Assembly: GCA_002894685.1 (NCBI GenBank)
Contig: NCRC01000007.1
Span: forward strand, 1-64,000
Direction of reading: 5' to 3'
DNA from: Salinivenus lutea
GTDB taxonomy: Bacteria > Bacteroidota > Rhodothermia > Rhodothermales > Salinibacteraceae
DNA length: 64,000 nucleotides
Shown: positions 9,361-18,354 of the stretch, piece after piece
How the letters are laid out: each line of letters begins with the position of its first letter
How positions within the stretch are numbered: the stretch's first letter is position 1
The notes under the pieces: model-generated
Databases searched by the model: none
What the model was told of the DNA's origin: nothing
The model's input: the letters and a program-made list of their open reading frames with translations, nothing else
Position numbers and translations under genes: made by a program

Positions 9361-9759
9361 TTACTCCGACGATGCGGACCGTTCGGTCAGAACCTGGAGG
9401 AGGGATCGGGCCTCGGACAGGTGGTGGATTTCGCGGAGGGTCTGGTGGGCGGCATACACGGCATACAGCGTCACCAAGCCCACGGGCGTCACCCACAGAA
9501 GCACCTCCTGCCACGAGTCGCCCCCGACGAGCCACGTCCCCACGAGCACGCCGAAGTAAATGCCTGCGACGAGCATCGAGACCAGAGAATAGTGTGCGGT
9601 CGACAACCGATCGTCTACCGATTCCGCCACCTGCCGGTACTCTTTATTCTCCAGGGCGTCCAGGTCCACGACGCTCGCCAGGTGGGTTCGCAGGTCGGTG
9701 CTGCCGTGGGGGGACAGCCGATCGTGGACGAGGGTGTGGAGTCTGTTGGGGGACGACAT
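9361..9759 (-). CDS. Small membrane protein of unknown function
   Basis: The product has 132 residues. Residues 1-55 are soluble and charged. Two hydrophobic segments follow (about 57-78, YSLVSMLVAGIYFGVLVGTW, and about 84-106, around LLWVTPVGLVTLYAVYAA), and then a short helical tail. This is a two-helix inner-membrane protein with both ends probably cytoplasmic. It lies 89 bases upstream of the aminopeptidase on the same strand and may share its transcript. I do not recognise the family. Confidence 0.65.
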   Translation of the reverse strand: MSSPNRLHTLVHDRLSPHGSTDLRTHLASVVDLDALENKEYRQVAESVDDRLSTAHYSLVSMLVAGIYFGVLVGTWLVGGDSWQEVLLWVTPVGLVTLYAVYAAHQTLREIHHLSEARSLLQVLTERSASSE

Positions 9760-9942
9760 GAAAGCACGGAAATCTGGGCGAAGCGCATCCCATCGATCAT
9801 CGATGGGCCCTCAGAAGACATGAACCGAAGAGCGCCCGAAGATTGCAAGTACGCGTTCCGGGGACGGATGGGAGGGGGACCAGGAGGGAGGCGGCGCCGT
9901 CCCGGGAATTGTGTGATCTTCGGAGGAGAGCGGCCCCGTCCG

Positions 9943-9972
9943 TTGCGTTTCGGCGGTTCGGTTCTGTATAAT
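9943..9972 (+). promoter_or_regulatory. Sigma70-type promoter of the TerB-like gene
   Basis: TTGCGT (9943-9948), an 18-base spacer and a perfect TATAAT (9967-9972). This places transcription start near 9979, upstream of the ATG at 10019, and excludes the ATG at 9971, which overlaps the -10 box. Confidence 0.55.
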
Positions 9973-10018
9973 GGCAGCGCACACGCACTCCCTACTGTAC
10001 GCTTCGCCCCGGATTGTC

Positions 10019-10822
10019 ATGCCCTCCTCAGACGACTGGAGCATTTCGCACAACCTTGCCCTTATCTATCTGGCCCTTGCCTACGGAACCGACCATGACT
10101 TGGGGAACGATGAGATGAAGGCCCTCACCGATGCGCTGGGCCGCTGGGCGGCGGTCCCCGACGACGTGAAGGTACAGGAGGTGGTCCTGGAAGCCGCAAC
10201 CGCCTTTCTGGAGGGCGATCCCCAGACGGAGGTGCGTCGCTCCATTGATCGCCTTCGCGAGGACCTTTCCTTTGGCGAGCGCCGGCGCGCCCTCCGGGAC
10301 GTGATGCGAATCGCGGAGGCGGATGGCGTCCTGCTCGAACGAGAGCAGGGCCTCATCCATCGGCTCGCGGATGCGTGGTCGCTGAAGCAGATGAGCGAGG
10401 ACCTTCTGGAGGACACGTCGGCCGTCGTGCAGCGCCAGGGCGAGGACTGGAGCCTCGTGCATGAGCTGGCGTTCATCTTTATCGCTGTTTCGCACAGCTC
10501 GACGAACGACCTGTCGGACGCCGAAATTGACGCGGCGCTGGATCGGCTTCAGGAATGGCGCCCCGATCTGGGGGAGGAAGAGGTGCGCGAGGTCTTTCGG
10601 CGTGCCCTGCAGGTGTACGCGGAGTGTCCCGAGCAGTCACTCATTGAGGACTCGCTGGACGCGCTCAAGGAGGCCCTGCCGCCGATTCAGCGTCTGGCCG
10701 TGCTCGACGATCTGTGCACGGTCGTCCGGGCCGATGGCGACTTGACGGAGACGGAGCGGGAGCTCCTCATGCGGCTCGCGCAGGCCTGGGATGTGAGTGT
10801 GCGGCTCAACGGAACGGCGTAG
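10019..10822 (+). CDS. Tandem TerB-like (DjlA N-terminal-like) helical protein
   Basis: The product has 267 residues from the ATG chosen because the longer frame would start inside the promoter. It consists of two similar all-helical halves. Both start alike (DWSISHNLALIYLALAYGTD at about 5 and DWSLVHELAFIFIAVSHSST at about 140) and both end with an acidic EADG/RADG loop followed by E-GLIHRLADAW or ERELLMRLAQAW. This is the TerB/DjlA-N pattern of acidic helical bundles, which may bind metal; the role is unknown. There is no signal peptide or membrane segment, and no other ter gene is near, so tellurite resistance should not be assumed. Confidence 0.7.
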   Translation: MPSSDDWSISHNLALIYLALAYGTDHDLGNDEMKALTDALGRWAAVPDDVKVQEVVLEAATAFLEGDPQTEVRRSIDRLREDLSFGERRRALRDVMRIAEADGVLLEREQGLIHRLADAWSLKQMSEDLLEDTSAVVQRQGEDWSLVHELAFIFIAVSHSSTNDLSDAEIDAALDRLQEWRPDLGEEEVREVFRRALQVYAECPEQSLIEDSLDALKEALPPIQRLAVLDDLCTVVRADGDLTETERELLMRLAQAWDVSVRLNGTA

Positions 10823-10854
10823 AAGAGACCAGTGTGCGTCCGTTCCCAACGGCG

Positions 10855-11433
10855 TCACTCCGAAGAGGGCGCGTCGCCGTCCCCCGACGGTGAGGACGAC
10901 GCGCCATTGGAGGGAGAGTTGCGGTGATCGGGCACCTGGCGCGCCGTTCCGTTCCAGCTGGTCGACGGTTGGTCGTCCGAGGAACTGGGGTCGAACGAGC
11001 CGGGCGAGGCGGCGCCCGAAGACGAGGTGGCGCCTCCAAAGACGCCGAATTGAACCTCCATCGATCCGTCGTCCATCTTCGACTGGAGGCGTTTCATCAG
11101 GGCCTTTCGGATGAGGGCTCGGCTGGGCGGCAGAAGGCCCAGAAACCCGAGGACGTCCGTGAGGACGCCCGGCGTAATGAGTAGCGCCCCGGCCACGAGG
11201 ATGATGACCCCGTCCGCCAACTCTTTTCCGGGCAGCTCGCCGGCGCCCAGCCGTTTGTTGAGGCGGCGCCAGGTGGTCAGGCCCTCGCGTCGGGCCAGGT
11301 AGCTGCCCGCAATGCCCGTCGCGATGATGAGCGCGATGGTGGGGCCAAAGCCGATGAGCCGATCGACCTGGATAAGCAGACCAAGTTCTACGGCCGGCGT
11401 GATGAGAAAAAGAAGAACGAGGCGGCCGAGCAT
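10855..11433 (-). CDS. fxsA: FxsA family membrane protein
   Basis: The product has 192 residues. The N-terminal 130 residues match FxsA: a hydrophobic first helix (MLGRLVLLFLITPAVELGLL), a second segment ending GIAGSYLARREGLTTW, and a third around ILVAGALLITPGVLTDVLGF. The tail (about 135-192) is Ser/Asp-rich and disordered. E. coli FxsA is an inner-membrane protein linked to exclusion of phage T7 by the F plasmid; its cellular role is unclear. The start is the Met immediately before the first helix. The gene converges with the TerB-like gene. Confidence 0.85.
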   Translation of the reverse strand: MLGRLVLLFLITPAVELGLLIQVDRLIGFGPTIALIIATGIAGSYLARREGLTTWRRLNKRLGAGELPGKELADGVIILVAGALLITPGVLTDVLGFLGLLPPSRALIRKALMKRLQSKMDDGSMEVQFGVFGGATSSSGAASPGSFDPSSSDDQPSTSWNGTARQVPDHRNSPSNGASSSPSGDGDAPSSE

Positions 11434-11764
11434 AGGCGGAGAATTGTTTTCGGAGGGAGCCACACGTGCCGTGACTGTGGTACATGAGGCGTATGTTGGA
11501 GGGCGGGAATGGTTCGACGCTCCGTGCCGGCTCGTGCGGGTCGATGTGACCCTCTCAGGGCCGGTTGGGTCGCGACGCCGTGCAGGCCATCGGTTTCCGT
11601 TTGATCTCTTCCTCGGCGTGACCGTTCGTCTCTCACTCTTGCAGAAGGCATTAGAGTGGAGGCGCCTCGTCCCGGTTGGGGAAGTGCAGGGTGAGGCGTG
11701 AAGCGACGACGCACGGGGGGACACCATTCGTTTCTTTGTTTCGAAAGAGTCTTCGGTGGTTTCT
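11434..11764. other. Intergenic region between divergent fxsA and flavoprotein genes
   Basis: This 331-base stretch contains no ORF with protein-like composition on either strand. No tRNA, terminator or clear promoter was recognised, though promoters for both flanking divergent genes should lie here. Confidence 0.5.
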
Positions 11765-12811
11765 ATGACGAAAATCGGCATTGTCGGGGCCGGCCCGGCG
11801 GGCCTGGCGACGGCGTATGGGCTGCGATCTGCGTCGGTTGATGTGACGGTATTCGAAAAAAGTCGAGGCTTTGGGGGACGGGCGGCCACCCGCGGGCGGG
11901 ACGGCCATCGGTACGACCACGGGGCCAAATTCTTTTCCGCACCCACGCCGCGGGTGCACCGCCTCATTACGGGGCACCTCCCCACCGCGGGGCTCGTCGA
12001 CATTGGGGCGCTTTCTGTGTGGGAGTTTGAGACCGACGGAACGATCGTGCGGACCGAGGACCCGGACGCATCGCCCCGGTGGACCTATCGGTCGGGGATC
12101 AGCACGCTCGGAAAGCTCCTGGCCCGACAGAGCGACGCGACAATCCGCCGAGACACCCGAATCACGAAGATCCGCCCTCAGGAGGAGGGATGGGGGCTGC
12201 GGACGGAAGAGGGGGCCGTGGCCGAGGCCTGCGACGCCCTGGTGCTAACCCCTCCGGCCCCACAGACGGCGACCCTCCTGAAGACAGCCCGGACAGAGGA
12301 GGCGCCCGACGCCGTCCACACGTTGAGCGAGGCCGTGCGGGCCGTTCGGTATGCGTCGCAGTTTGCCTACATCTTTGCTTATGATCACCCCGTCGACCGG
12401 CCCGATCATCTCTACGGCCTCCGCGCCGCCGACCCGGAGCACCCGCTGGCCTGGATTGGGTTTGAAGAGGCGAAGCCGGGACACGTGCGGGAGGGGCACA
12501 GCGTAATGGTCGTCCATACGTCCCCGTCCTGGACGGCGGACCGGGTGGATACAGATCCCCTCTCGTTTGTGCCCGAGGTGCAGGGCCGGGTGGCGAACCT
12601 CCTGGGCCAAGACCTACCGGCCCCCGCGTGGGAAGACACGCAGCGGTGGCGATACTCGGTGCCACAGGCCCCGATCGCGTCGGCGGGGCGCGCCGCGGGG
12701 CGAGAGGTTGGGCTCTTTCTGGCGGGCGACGCGGGGACGGACCGGGGAGGCGTGGGGGCGGCCCTCGCCAGCGGCCTCGCCACCGCGGATCGGCTGCGCC
12801 GGGGGGCGTAG
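11765..12811 (+). CDS. FAD-dependent oxidoreductase, renalase-like
   Basis: The product has 348 residues. The N-terminus has a dinucleotide-binding fold (GIVGAGPAGLATAYGL, then the acidic strand end VFEKSRGFGGRAATR), and the C-terminus has the second FAD motif (LFLAGDAGTDRGGVGAALAS). This arrangement is that of the amine-oxidase-like/renalase group of small soluble flavoproteins; bacterial renalases oxidise aberrant dihydro-NAD(P) isomers, but the substrate here cannot be read from sequence. The ATG at 11765 is preferred over the GTG three codons earlier. Confidence 0.8.
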   Translation: MTKIGIVGAGPAGLATAYGLRSASVDVTVFEKSRGFGGRAATRGRDGHRYDHGAKFFSAPTPRVHRLITGHLPTAGLVDIGALSVWEFETDGTIVRTEDPDASPRWTYRSGISTLGKLLARQSDATIRRDTRITKIRPQEEGWGLRTEEGAVAEACDALVLTPPAPQTATLLKTARTEEAPDAVHTLSEAVRAVRYASQFAYIFAYDHPVDRPDHLYGLRAADPEHPLAWIGFEEAKPGHVREGHSVMVVHTSPSWTADRVDTDPLSFVPEVQGRVANLLGQDLPAPAWEDTQRWRYSVPQAPIASAGRAAGREVGLFLAGDAGTDRGGVGAALASGLATADRLRRGA

Positions 12812-12833
12812 GGCCGTCGCATCGCGGCCAGCA

Positions 12834-13613
12834 CTACGCAGACGCCCCGGAGCGCTCCACAAAGTATTTTTCCTCGTGGATCGACTCCTCGGGAAGCCCC
12901 ACCCGCTGAAAGATGCCCTGGGCCTTGTCGATCATCTGTGGATGGCCGCAGGTGTAGGCGGCGGTGTCGTCGAGGGGAAACCCGGCGTCGTCAAGATGCT
13001 TGCGAATCACGTCTTCCACGCGGCCCCGCTCGCCGTCCCAGTCTGAGTCCTCCCAGGGACGACTCACGGTGGGGATATAGTCGAGCCAGTCGACCGTCTG
13101 CGAGAAGGAGGTGAGTCGTTCGCGATACGTCCCCAGCTCCCACGAGCGGCTGGCCCCGTGGAGGATGAGGAAGCGGTGCGGGGTGGACCGACGGCCGGCC
13201 GCCAGCGCCTGCTGCTGGGCGCGAGCAATGCTGAGGTACGGCCCCACGCCGGTCACCGTCGCCACCATCACGTGGTGGCGGTGGTCCTGATCCAGGACGA
13301 ACCGCCCGACGATCCGTTCGCGCATCCACAGCGTGGCCCCCGAGTCGAGCGACCAGAGGTGAGAGGTGAGCGCCCCGTCCTCAACGCGTTCGATGAAGAA
13401 CTCCAGGTCGCGGGTGCCGGGCGCCGAGGCCACCGAGTAGGGCCGGAGGAGCGGTCGGTCCTGATCCGCCGTGCGCACCCCAAGGGTTGCGTACTGGCCG
13501 GGGATGAAGTCAACCGGTTGTTCGGCACGGACCCGAAAGACGGCCAAATCATCCGAAAAGTCGACCCGCTCTACAAGCGTCAGTTCCAGATATTGAGAGG
13601 GATCGAAACCCAT
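12834..13613 (-). CDS. fpr: Ferredoxin/flavodoxin-NADP+ reductase
   Basis: The product has 259 residues, the usual size of bacterial FNR. The N-terminal barrel binds FAD through RPYSVAS (near residue 58). The NADP domain has the VTGVGPYLSIAR loop, the CGHPQMI motif and a conserved end with EEKYFVE. It transfers electrons between NADPH and ferredoxin or flavodoxin in the cytoplasm. It converges with the renalase-like gene (22 bases apart) and lies 122 bases downstream of moxR on the same strand, a gap that leaves separate transcription possible. Confidence 0.88.
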   Translation of the reverse strand: MGFDPSQYLELTLVERVDFSDDLAVFRVRAEQPVDFIPGQYATLGVRTADQDRPLLRPYSVASAPGTRDLEFFIERVEDGALTSHLWSLDSGATLWMRERIVGRFVLDQDHRHHVMVATVTGVGPYLSIARAQQQALAAGRRSTPHRFLILHGASRSWELGTYRERLTSFSQTVDWLDYIPTVSRPWEDSDWDGERGRVEDVIRKHLDDAGFPLDDTAAYTCGHPQMIDKAQGIFQRVGLPEESIHEEKYFVERSGASA

Positions 13614-13735
13614 AGCGGTGGGACATACATGAGGGAGAGGATACGAGCAGGGCCCGCAACCTCGTACACGAGTCCATTCCGCAGGGTTTGGACGTCAGGG
13701 AAAGATCACGGGGGCGTCACTCTCGGGACGCGGCG

Positions 13736-14737
13736 TCAGGACCGGTCCTGTTCCAGGAGGCGTTCAATCAGGTGAATCGAAGAGATGTCCTCAGCCTCCG
13801 CATTGAAGCTCGGCACGATGCGGTGGCGCAGGACGGGAATGGCCATGCGGCGGATGTCGGCCTCCACGGGCGTCATGCGTCCGTCCAGCGCGGCAAGCGT
13901 TTTGGCCCCGAGCACCAGATACTGCGACGCCCGCGGGCCGGCGCCGTAGCTCAGGTAGTCCGAAATGAAGTCCGGCGCCGCGTCGGCCTCTGGGCGCGTG
14001 CGGGCGACGAGCTCAACGGCGTACTGAATGACGTTGTCGGCCACCGGAATTTGCCGGATAAAGTCCTGATAGCGGCGGAGCTCGTCGGCGGACATGACGG
14101 GCTCGGGCTCCGCCTGCGGCCCGGCGGTGGTACTGCGGACGACCTCCACCTCCTCGTCGAACGTGGGGTAGTCGAGCCACACGTTCAGCATGAAGCGGTC
14201 GAGCTGGGCCTCGGGGAGAGGGTACGTGCCTTCCTGCTCAATTGGGTTTTGTGTCGCAAGCACAAAGAACGGGTCGTCGAGGGAGTGCGTGTCGCCGCCC
14301 GCGGTCACGTGCTGCTCCTGCATGGCCTCCAGAAGGGCCGCCTGTGTCTTCGGAGGCGTCCGATTGATTTCGTCCGCCAGAATGACGTTGGCGAAGATGG
14401 GCCCTTCGGTGAACTCGAAGTGGCGCGTCCCCTGCGTGGTCTCCTGAATGATCTCCGTCCCCGTGATGTCGCTCGGCATCAGGTCGGGTGTAAACTGAAT
14501 CCGGCTGAAGTCGAGGTCCAGGGCCCGGGCCAGGGTGCGGACGAGGAGGGTTTTGGCCAGTCCGGGGACGCCAATCAGCAGGGCATGGCCCTGCGCCATC
14601 AGGCAGACCACCACCATCTCGATAATCTCTTCCTGCCCGACGATGACTTTGCCAATTTCGCCTCGGAGGCGGCCGTAGGCGTCGCTCAGGTCGTCGAGGG
14701 TGTCGGGGTCCTGCGGGGACGACGGAGAAGAAGGCAT
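13736..14737 (-). CDS. moxR: MoxR-type AAA+ ATPase
   Basis: The product has 333 residues. It has Walker A (GVPGLAKT, about residue 58), Walker B (LADEINRTPPKTQAALLEAM), sensor 1 (ATQNPIEQEGTYPLPEAQLD) and a C-terminal lid domain. MoxR ATPases act as chaperones for metalloenzymes or envelope complexes, usually beside DUF58 and von Willebrand factor A genes. None of those partners is next to it; it follows surA by 54 bases on the same strand, suggesting co-transcription and a possible link to envelope quality control. Confidence 0.9.
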   Translation of the reverse strand: MPSSPSSPQDPDTLDDLSDAYGRLRGEIGKVIVGQEEIIEMVVVCLMAQGHALLIGVPGLAKTLLVRTLARALDLDFSRIQFTPDLMPSDITGTEIIQETTQGTRHFEFTEGPIFANVILADEINRTPPKTQAALLEAMQEQHVTAGGDTHSLDDPFFVLATQNPIEQEGTYPLPEAQLDRFMLNVWLDYPTFDEEVEVVRSTTAGPQAEPEPVMSADELRRYQDFIRQIPVADNVIQYAVELVARTRPEADAAPDFISDYLSYGAGPRASQYLVLGAKTLAALDGRMTPVEADIRRMAIPVLRHRIVPSFNAEAEDISSIHLIERLLEQDRS

Positions 14738-14791
14738 GCGCGTGGGGGCGGAGCGAGAAAGCAGCGGACACTCAGCAGATGGGCGAAGACG

Positions 14792-16180
14792 CTATCGGAA
14801 TCCGCGCATGGCGGTGAGGTCCCGTTCGGTGATCCGAATGTCGACGTAGACCTCATCCCGCAACTGGTCGATCCACTCCTGCATTTTGCGGTTCTGCTTC
14901 TCCTGCAGGGCCAGTTGGCGAATCCGCTCGTAGTCCATGTCCAGGTTCGCCCGGTGGGCCGGGGTGCGCCGGTCGAGGCGAACGATGTGGAACGCATCTT
15001 CGCCATTGAGGAGCTGCACGCTGGTCGGCTTGCTAATCTCGCCCACCTCAAGCTGTTCGATGGTTTGTCGCCAGGAGGGGTTGAGGCGATCGAGGACAAG
15101 GTCGCGCGTTCCGCTCTGCGGGTCGGTGACCCGGCCCCCATTCTGTGCCGATCGATCTTCCTCGGAGTGGCGGCGCGCCATTCGTTCAAAGGTGACCGCG
15201 TCGTCGTTCAGCAGGGTGTCGCGCACGGCTCGGAGGCGCGCCTTGGCCGCCTCGGCATCGGTTCCGCCCACGCGAATCAGAATGTGGTTCAGGTTGACCG
15301 TGTCTCCCGACCGCGAGTTGACCCGGAGAATGTGGAATCCGTTTTGGCTTTCGTTGTAGAACACCTGGGAGACGGTGCCCACCGGGATTCGAGACGCGAC
15401 GGCGGCAAATTCGGGCACCAGGTCGTCGAGGGTGACCCCGCTCAGTCGTCCGCCGGAGGGGGCGGTCGGGTGGTCCGAGAACTCACGGGCGATCGCCTCG
15501 AAGGAGGCGCCCTCGTTCACGATGGAGTCGCGGAGGGAGGTGATGGTGTTGCGGGCGTCCTGACGGGCCTCCCGGGTCGGTTTGGGAAAGCGGACGATGT
15601 GGGAAAGGCGAACCGTCGGGGGAATGTCCGGGAGGGAGTCGGCCGGAATCCGCTCGAACCACTGCCGCACCTCGCTCGGGGTAATGTTGATGTTTTGCAT
15701 GCGGCGCTGGCGCAGGCGCTGGGCGAGGAGCTGGTCGCGCAGGTCCGGACGAAACGTCTCTTTGATCTCCAGAATGCTTTTGCCGTAAATCTGCTCCAGC
15801 TGCTCACGCCCCCCGGCCCGCTCCTGCAGCCGTTGGATCTGACGGTCGAGCTGGTTTGAGACCTGCTGGTCTGAGATTTCCAGGGTGGTGTCCCGTCTCG
15901 CCTTCTCCGACAGGAGCTTCTGGTCGACCAGGGACTGGAGCGATTCCATCCAGAGGTCGTCGCTGTAGGAGGTGTTTTGCTGTTGGGCGCGCCGACGGAC
16001 CATCTGATCAACCTCCGACTTCAGGATGATGTCGTCGCCCACAACGGCGGCGATGCGGTCGACCACCTGCGCCTGCTGGGCGTGTGCCCCGGGGGAGACC
16101 GCCGAGGCGAGAAGAACCGCCAACAGAGCGGACACGACCGCGGGGAAAAGGGAGTGCGCGTCCAGGGAAAACGTACGCAT
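14792..16180 (-). CDS. surA: Periplasmic peptidyl-prolyl isomerase / chaperone SurA
   Basis: The product has 462 residues. A signal peptide ends at AHAQQ (about residue 35). The SurA N-terminal chaperone region follows (VVDRIAAVVGDDIILKSEVD), then two parvulin domains (about 180-285 and 290-395; both have the SHIVRF or NHILIRV strand and FEAIAREFSDH or FERMARRHSEE), and a C-terminal helix. In Gram-negative bacteria SurA escorts outer-membrane proteins to the BAM complex. The size and two-parvulin order are typical. It is the first gene of a surA-moxR pair. Confidence 0.92.
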   Translation of the reverse strand: MRTFSLDAHSLFPAVVSALLAVLLASAVSPGAHAQQAQVVDRIAAVVGDDIILKSEVDQMVRRRAQQQNTSYSDDLWMESLQSLVDQKLLSEKARRDTTLEISDQQVSNQLDRQIQRLQERAGGREQLEQIYGKSILEIKETFRPDLRDQLLAQRLRQRRMQNINITPSEVRQWFERIPADSLPDIPPTVRLSHIVRFPKPTREARQDARNTITSLRDSIVNEGASFEAIAREFSDHPTAPSGGRLSGVTLDDLVPEFAAVASRIPVGTVSQVFYNESQNGFHILRVNSRSGDTVNLNHILIRVGGTDAEAAKARLRAVRDTLLNDDAVTFERMARRHSEEDRSAQNGGRVTDPQSGTRDLVLDRLNPSWRQTIEQLEVGEISKPTSVQLLNGEDAFHIVRLDRRTPAHRANLDMDYERIRQLALQEKQNRKMQEWIDQLRDEVYVDIRITERDLTAMRGFR

Positions 16181-16742
16181 GCGAAGAAGCCCTATTCATT
16201 AGAAAGAGCGCCGACGCGACCCCGGGAGGGACGGTTGGTCGGGAGTCACAAGAAGATTCTCCGCCCGGGCTCGATTGCGAAGGCGTTGAACCTCACGTGC
16301 ATACATCTGTTTCCGATGGTCGATTTTCAAATGCTCGCGGATCTTGTCGTGCACGCCCGCACGGCGCGGCGGGGCCCCTTTGGTGAGGGCCGTCTACAGC
16401 CAATTCGATAAGGCGGTAGCGCTCACGCGCCTCCACGATCGGGGCGAGGGGGCTCTTGTGTCGGGGCGCGCCCTGCTCGGCAGAACAACGGGCACGAGTT
16501 GGAAGGGGGGCGGCGGTCGTGAATTTTTCCGACAGGGGGCTGCTTCGGTTGGACGCACCCGCAAAACGACAACGAGGCGGGCCGGGGAACGGCCTTCGCA
16601 AAGCGCCCGCCAATTTGCAGTTGGAACGGAACTGACCCTCTCCATCATTTTTCAACCGCCGGACTGAGGTCTTGCGTCCTTGCGACTTCCTGGCGCAGAG
16701 CCTTTTTTTCGCCTGTCACTTCGTGAATTAATCCCGTCTCCC
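16181..16742. other. Long intergenic region between divergent surA and gltX
   Basis: 562 bases with no convincing gene. ORFs in it are Arg/Pro/Gly-rich shadows. No tRNA, CRISPR or clear riboswitch fold was recognised. A GAATTAAT stretch about 16 bases before the gltX ATG could be a weak -10 element. Confidence 0.45.
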
Positions 16743-18215
16743 ATGGCCTCCTCCGATCGCGTTCGTGTGCGATTCGCTCCAAGCCCGACCGGACACTTGC
16801 ACATTGGGGGCCTCCGTACGGCCCTCTACAACTACCTTTTTGCGAGAAAGCACGGCGGGGACTTCCTGCTCCGGATCGAGGATACCGATCAGAGCCGGTA
16901 CGTGGAAACGGCCGAGGACGACATCATGGACGCGCTCCAGTGGACCGGGCTGACGTACGATGAAGGGCCCGACGTGGGGGGCGAACACGCGCCGTATCGT
17001 CAATCCAAGCGGGCCGACCTGTACCGGTCGTACGCCGAGAAGCTCGTGGAGGCCGGTGCGGCCTACTACGCATTCGATACGGAGGAAGACCTGGAGGCGC
17101 TGCGGGATGAAGGGGTCACGTACGACCTGCACACCCGCCATCAGATGCGGAACTCGATCACGATGTCGGACGACCAGGTCCAGGACCGACTGGACGCGGG
17201 GGCCGACTACGTGATTCGGCTGAAGGTGCCGGAGCGGGAGACCGTGCGGTTCGAGGATGAGATCCGTGGGGCCGTCAGCTTCGATTCCGACGAAATCGAT
17301 GATCAGGTGCTCTTGAAGTCGGACGGGCTCCCGACCTATCACCTCGCCAATATTGTTGACGACCACCTGATGGAGATCTCCCACGTGATTCGCGGGGAGG
17401 AGTGGTTGTCCTCGACGCCAAAGCACGTGTTGATGTATGAGGCGCTCGGGTGGACGCCGCCGACCTTTGCGCATCTGCCGCTCATCATGAGTCCGAACGG
17501 CGGCAAGCTGTCGAAGCGCGACGCCAATACGCTCGGGATTCCGGTCTACGTAACGGACTATCGAGAGGAGGGGTACGAGCCCGAGGGCCTCATAAACTAT
17601 CTCGCCCTCCTGGGCTGGAATCCGGGCACGGAAGAGGAGCTGTTTGCGCTCGACGACATGGTCGAGGCCTTTTCGCTGGAGCGGGTGGGGGCAAGCGGCG
17701 TACAGTTCGACCTCGACAAGCTCCGCTGGGTGAACGAGCACTACGTACGGGCGCTCTCAGTCGAGGAGCTGGTCGATCGGGTGCGCCCCTACGTTGAGGA
17801 CGCGGGCTATTCAGCCTCCGACGATCGCCTGCACGAGATCTGCGAGCTGGTGCAGGAACGGGTGCAGGTGGTTCCGGAAATCGTGACGGACAACCGATAC
17901 TTCTTCGAGGACCCGGACGAGTACGAGGAGGCCGGCGTGGAGAAGCGCTGGAAAGACGCGTCCGCCGACCTGCTAAGCACGTACGCTGACCGCCTGGAGT
18001 CGGTGGAGGAGGAAGACTTTGACGCGGACACCGTGGAGACGGAACTTCGCAACCTCGCCGATGAGGAGGACGTGGGGGCGGGGGCCATCATTCACCCGGC
18101 GCGGCTTGCGGTGAGCGGACGCTCGTACGGGCCGGGCGTGTTCGGGCTCCTGGCAACCGTGGGGAAGCGGGCCTGCATTCGTCGGATGCGGCGCGCAGTC
18201 GAAACGCTAGGATAG
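16743..18215 (+). CDS. gltX: Glutamyl-tRNA synthetase
   Basis: The product has 490 residues. It is a class I synthetase that charges tRNA-Glu (a non-discriminating enzyme would also charge tRNA-Gln). The HIGH motif is HLHIG at residues 18-22 after RFAPSPTG; the KMSKS loop is KLSKR near residue 255. The C-terminal anticodon-binding domain is acidic. The start is the ATG giving [11 protein letters not shown]; longer frames begin with an unlikely TTG. Because a dedicated GlnRS is encoded just downstream on the other strand, this enzyme is probably discriminating (inference). Confidence 0.96.
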   Translation: MASSDRVRVRFAPSPTGHLHIGGLRTALYNYLFARKHGGDFLLRIEDTDQSRYVETAEDDIMDALQWTGLTYDEGPDVGGEHAPYRQSKRADLYRSYAEKLVEAGAAYYAFDTEEDLEALRDEGVTYDLHTRHQMRNSITMSDDQVQDRLDAGADYVIRLKVPERETVRFEDEIRGAVSFDSDEIDDQVLLKSDGLPTYHLANIVDDHLMEISHVIRGEEWLSSTPKHVLMYEALGWTPPTFAHLPLIMSPNGGKLSKRDANTLGIPVYVTDYREEGYEPEGLINYLALLGWNPGTEEELFALDDMVEAFSLERVGASGVQFDLDKLRWVNEHYVRALSVEELVDRVRPYVEDAGYSASDDRLHEICELVQERVQVVPEIVTDNRYFFEDPDEYEEAGVEKRWKDASADLLSTYADRLESVEEEDFDADTVETELRNLADEEDVGAGAIIHPARLAVSGRSYGPGVFGLLATVGKRACIRRMRRAVETLG

Positions 18216-18354
18216 GCTGCCTGAGACGCAAGGAGCGGGGGCCCCTGAACGCCGGGGGCCGCTGCACCGGGCGACCGCTGCGGGCCCGTCCATCGACTCC
18301 GGATGCAGGGGCAAGGACCGGTGGGGACCCCCCTCTGGACACGGCGGCCGGGGA

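Noticed and set aside
9971-10018. Upstream ATG of the TerB-like gene
   Set aside because: It overlaps the TATAAT box, so it would lie before the transcription start.
13688-15859. A 723-residue ORF on the + strand opposite moxR and surA
   Set aside because: It is the antisense shadow of two well-recognised genes; its composition (Val/Gly/Arg/His-rich) has no domain sense.
18232-18266. GC hairpin between the convergent gltX and glnS genes
   Set aside because: A GGCCCC/GGGGCC stem is present, but there is no T-tract and such stems are common by chance in this GC-rich DNA.
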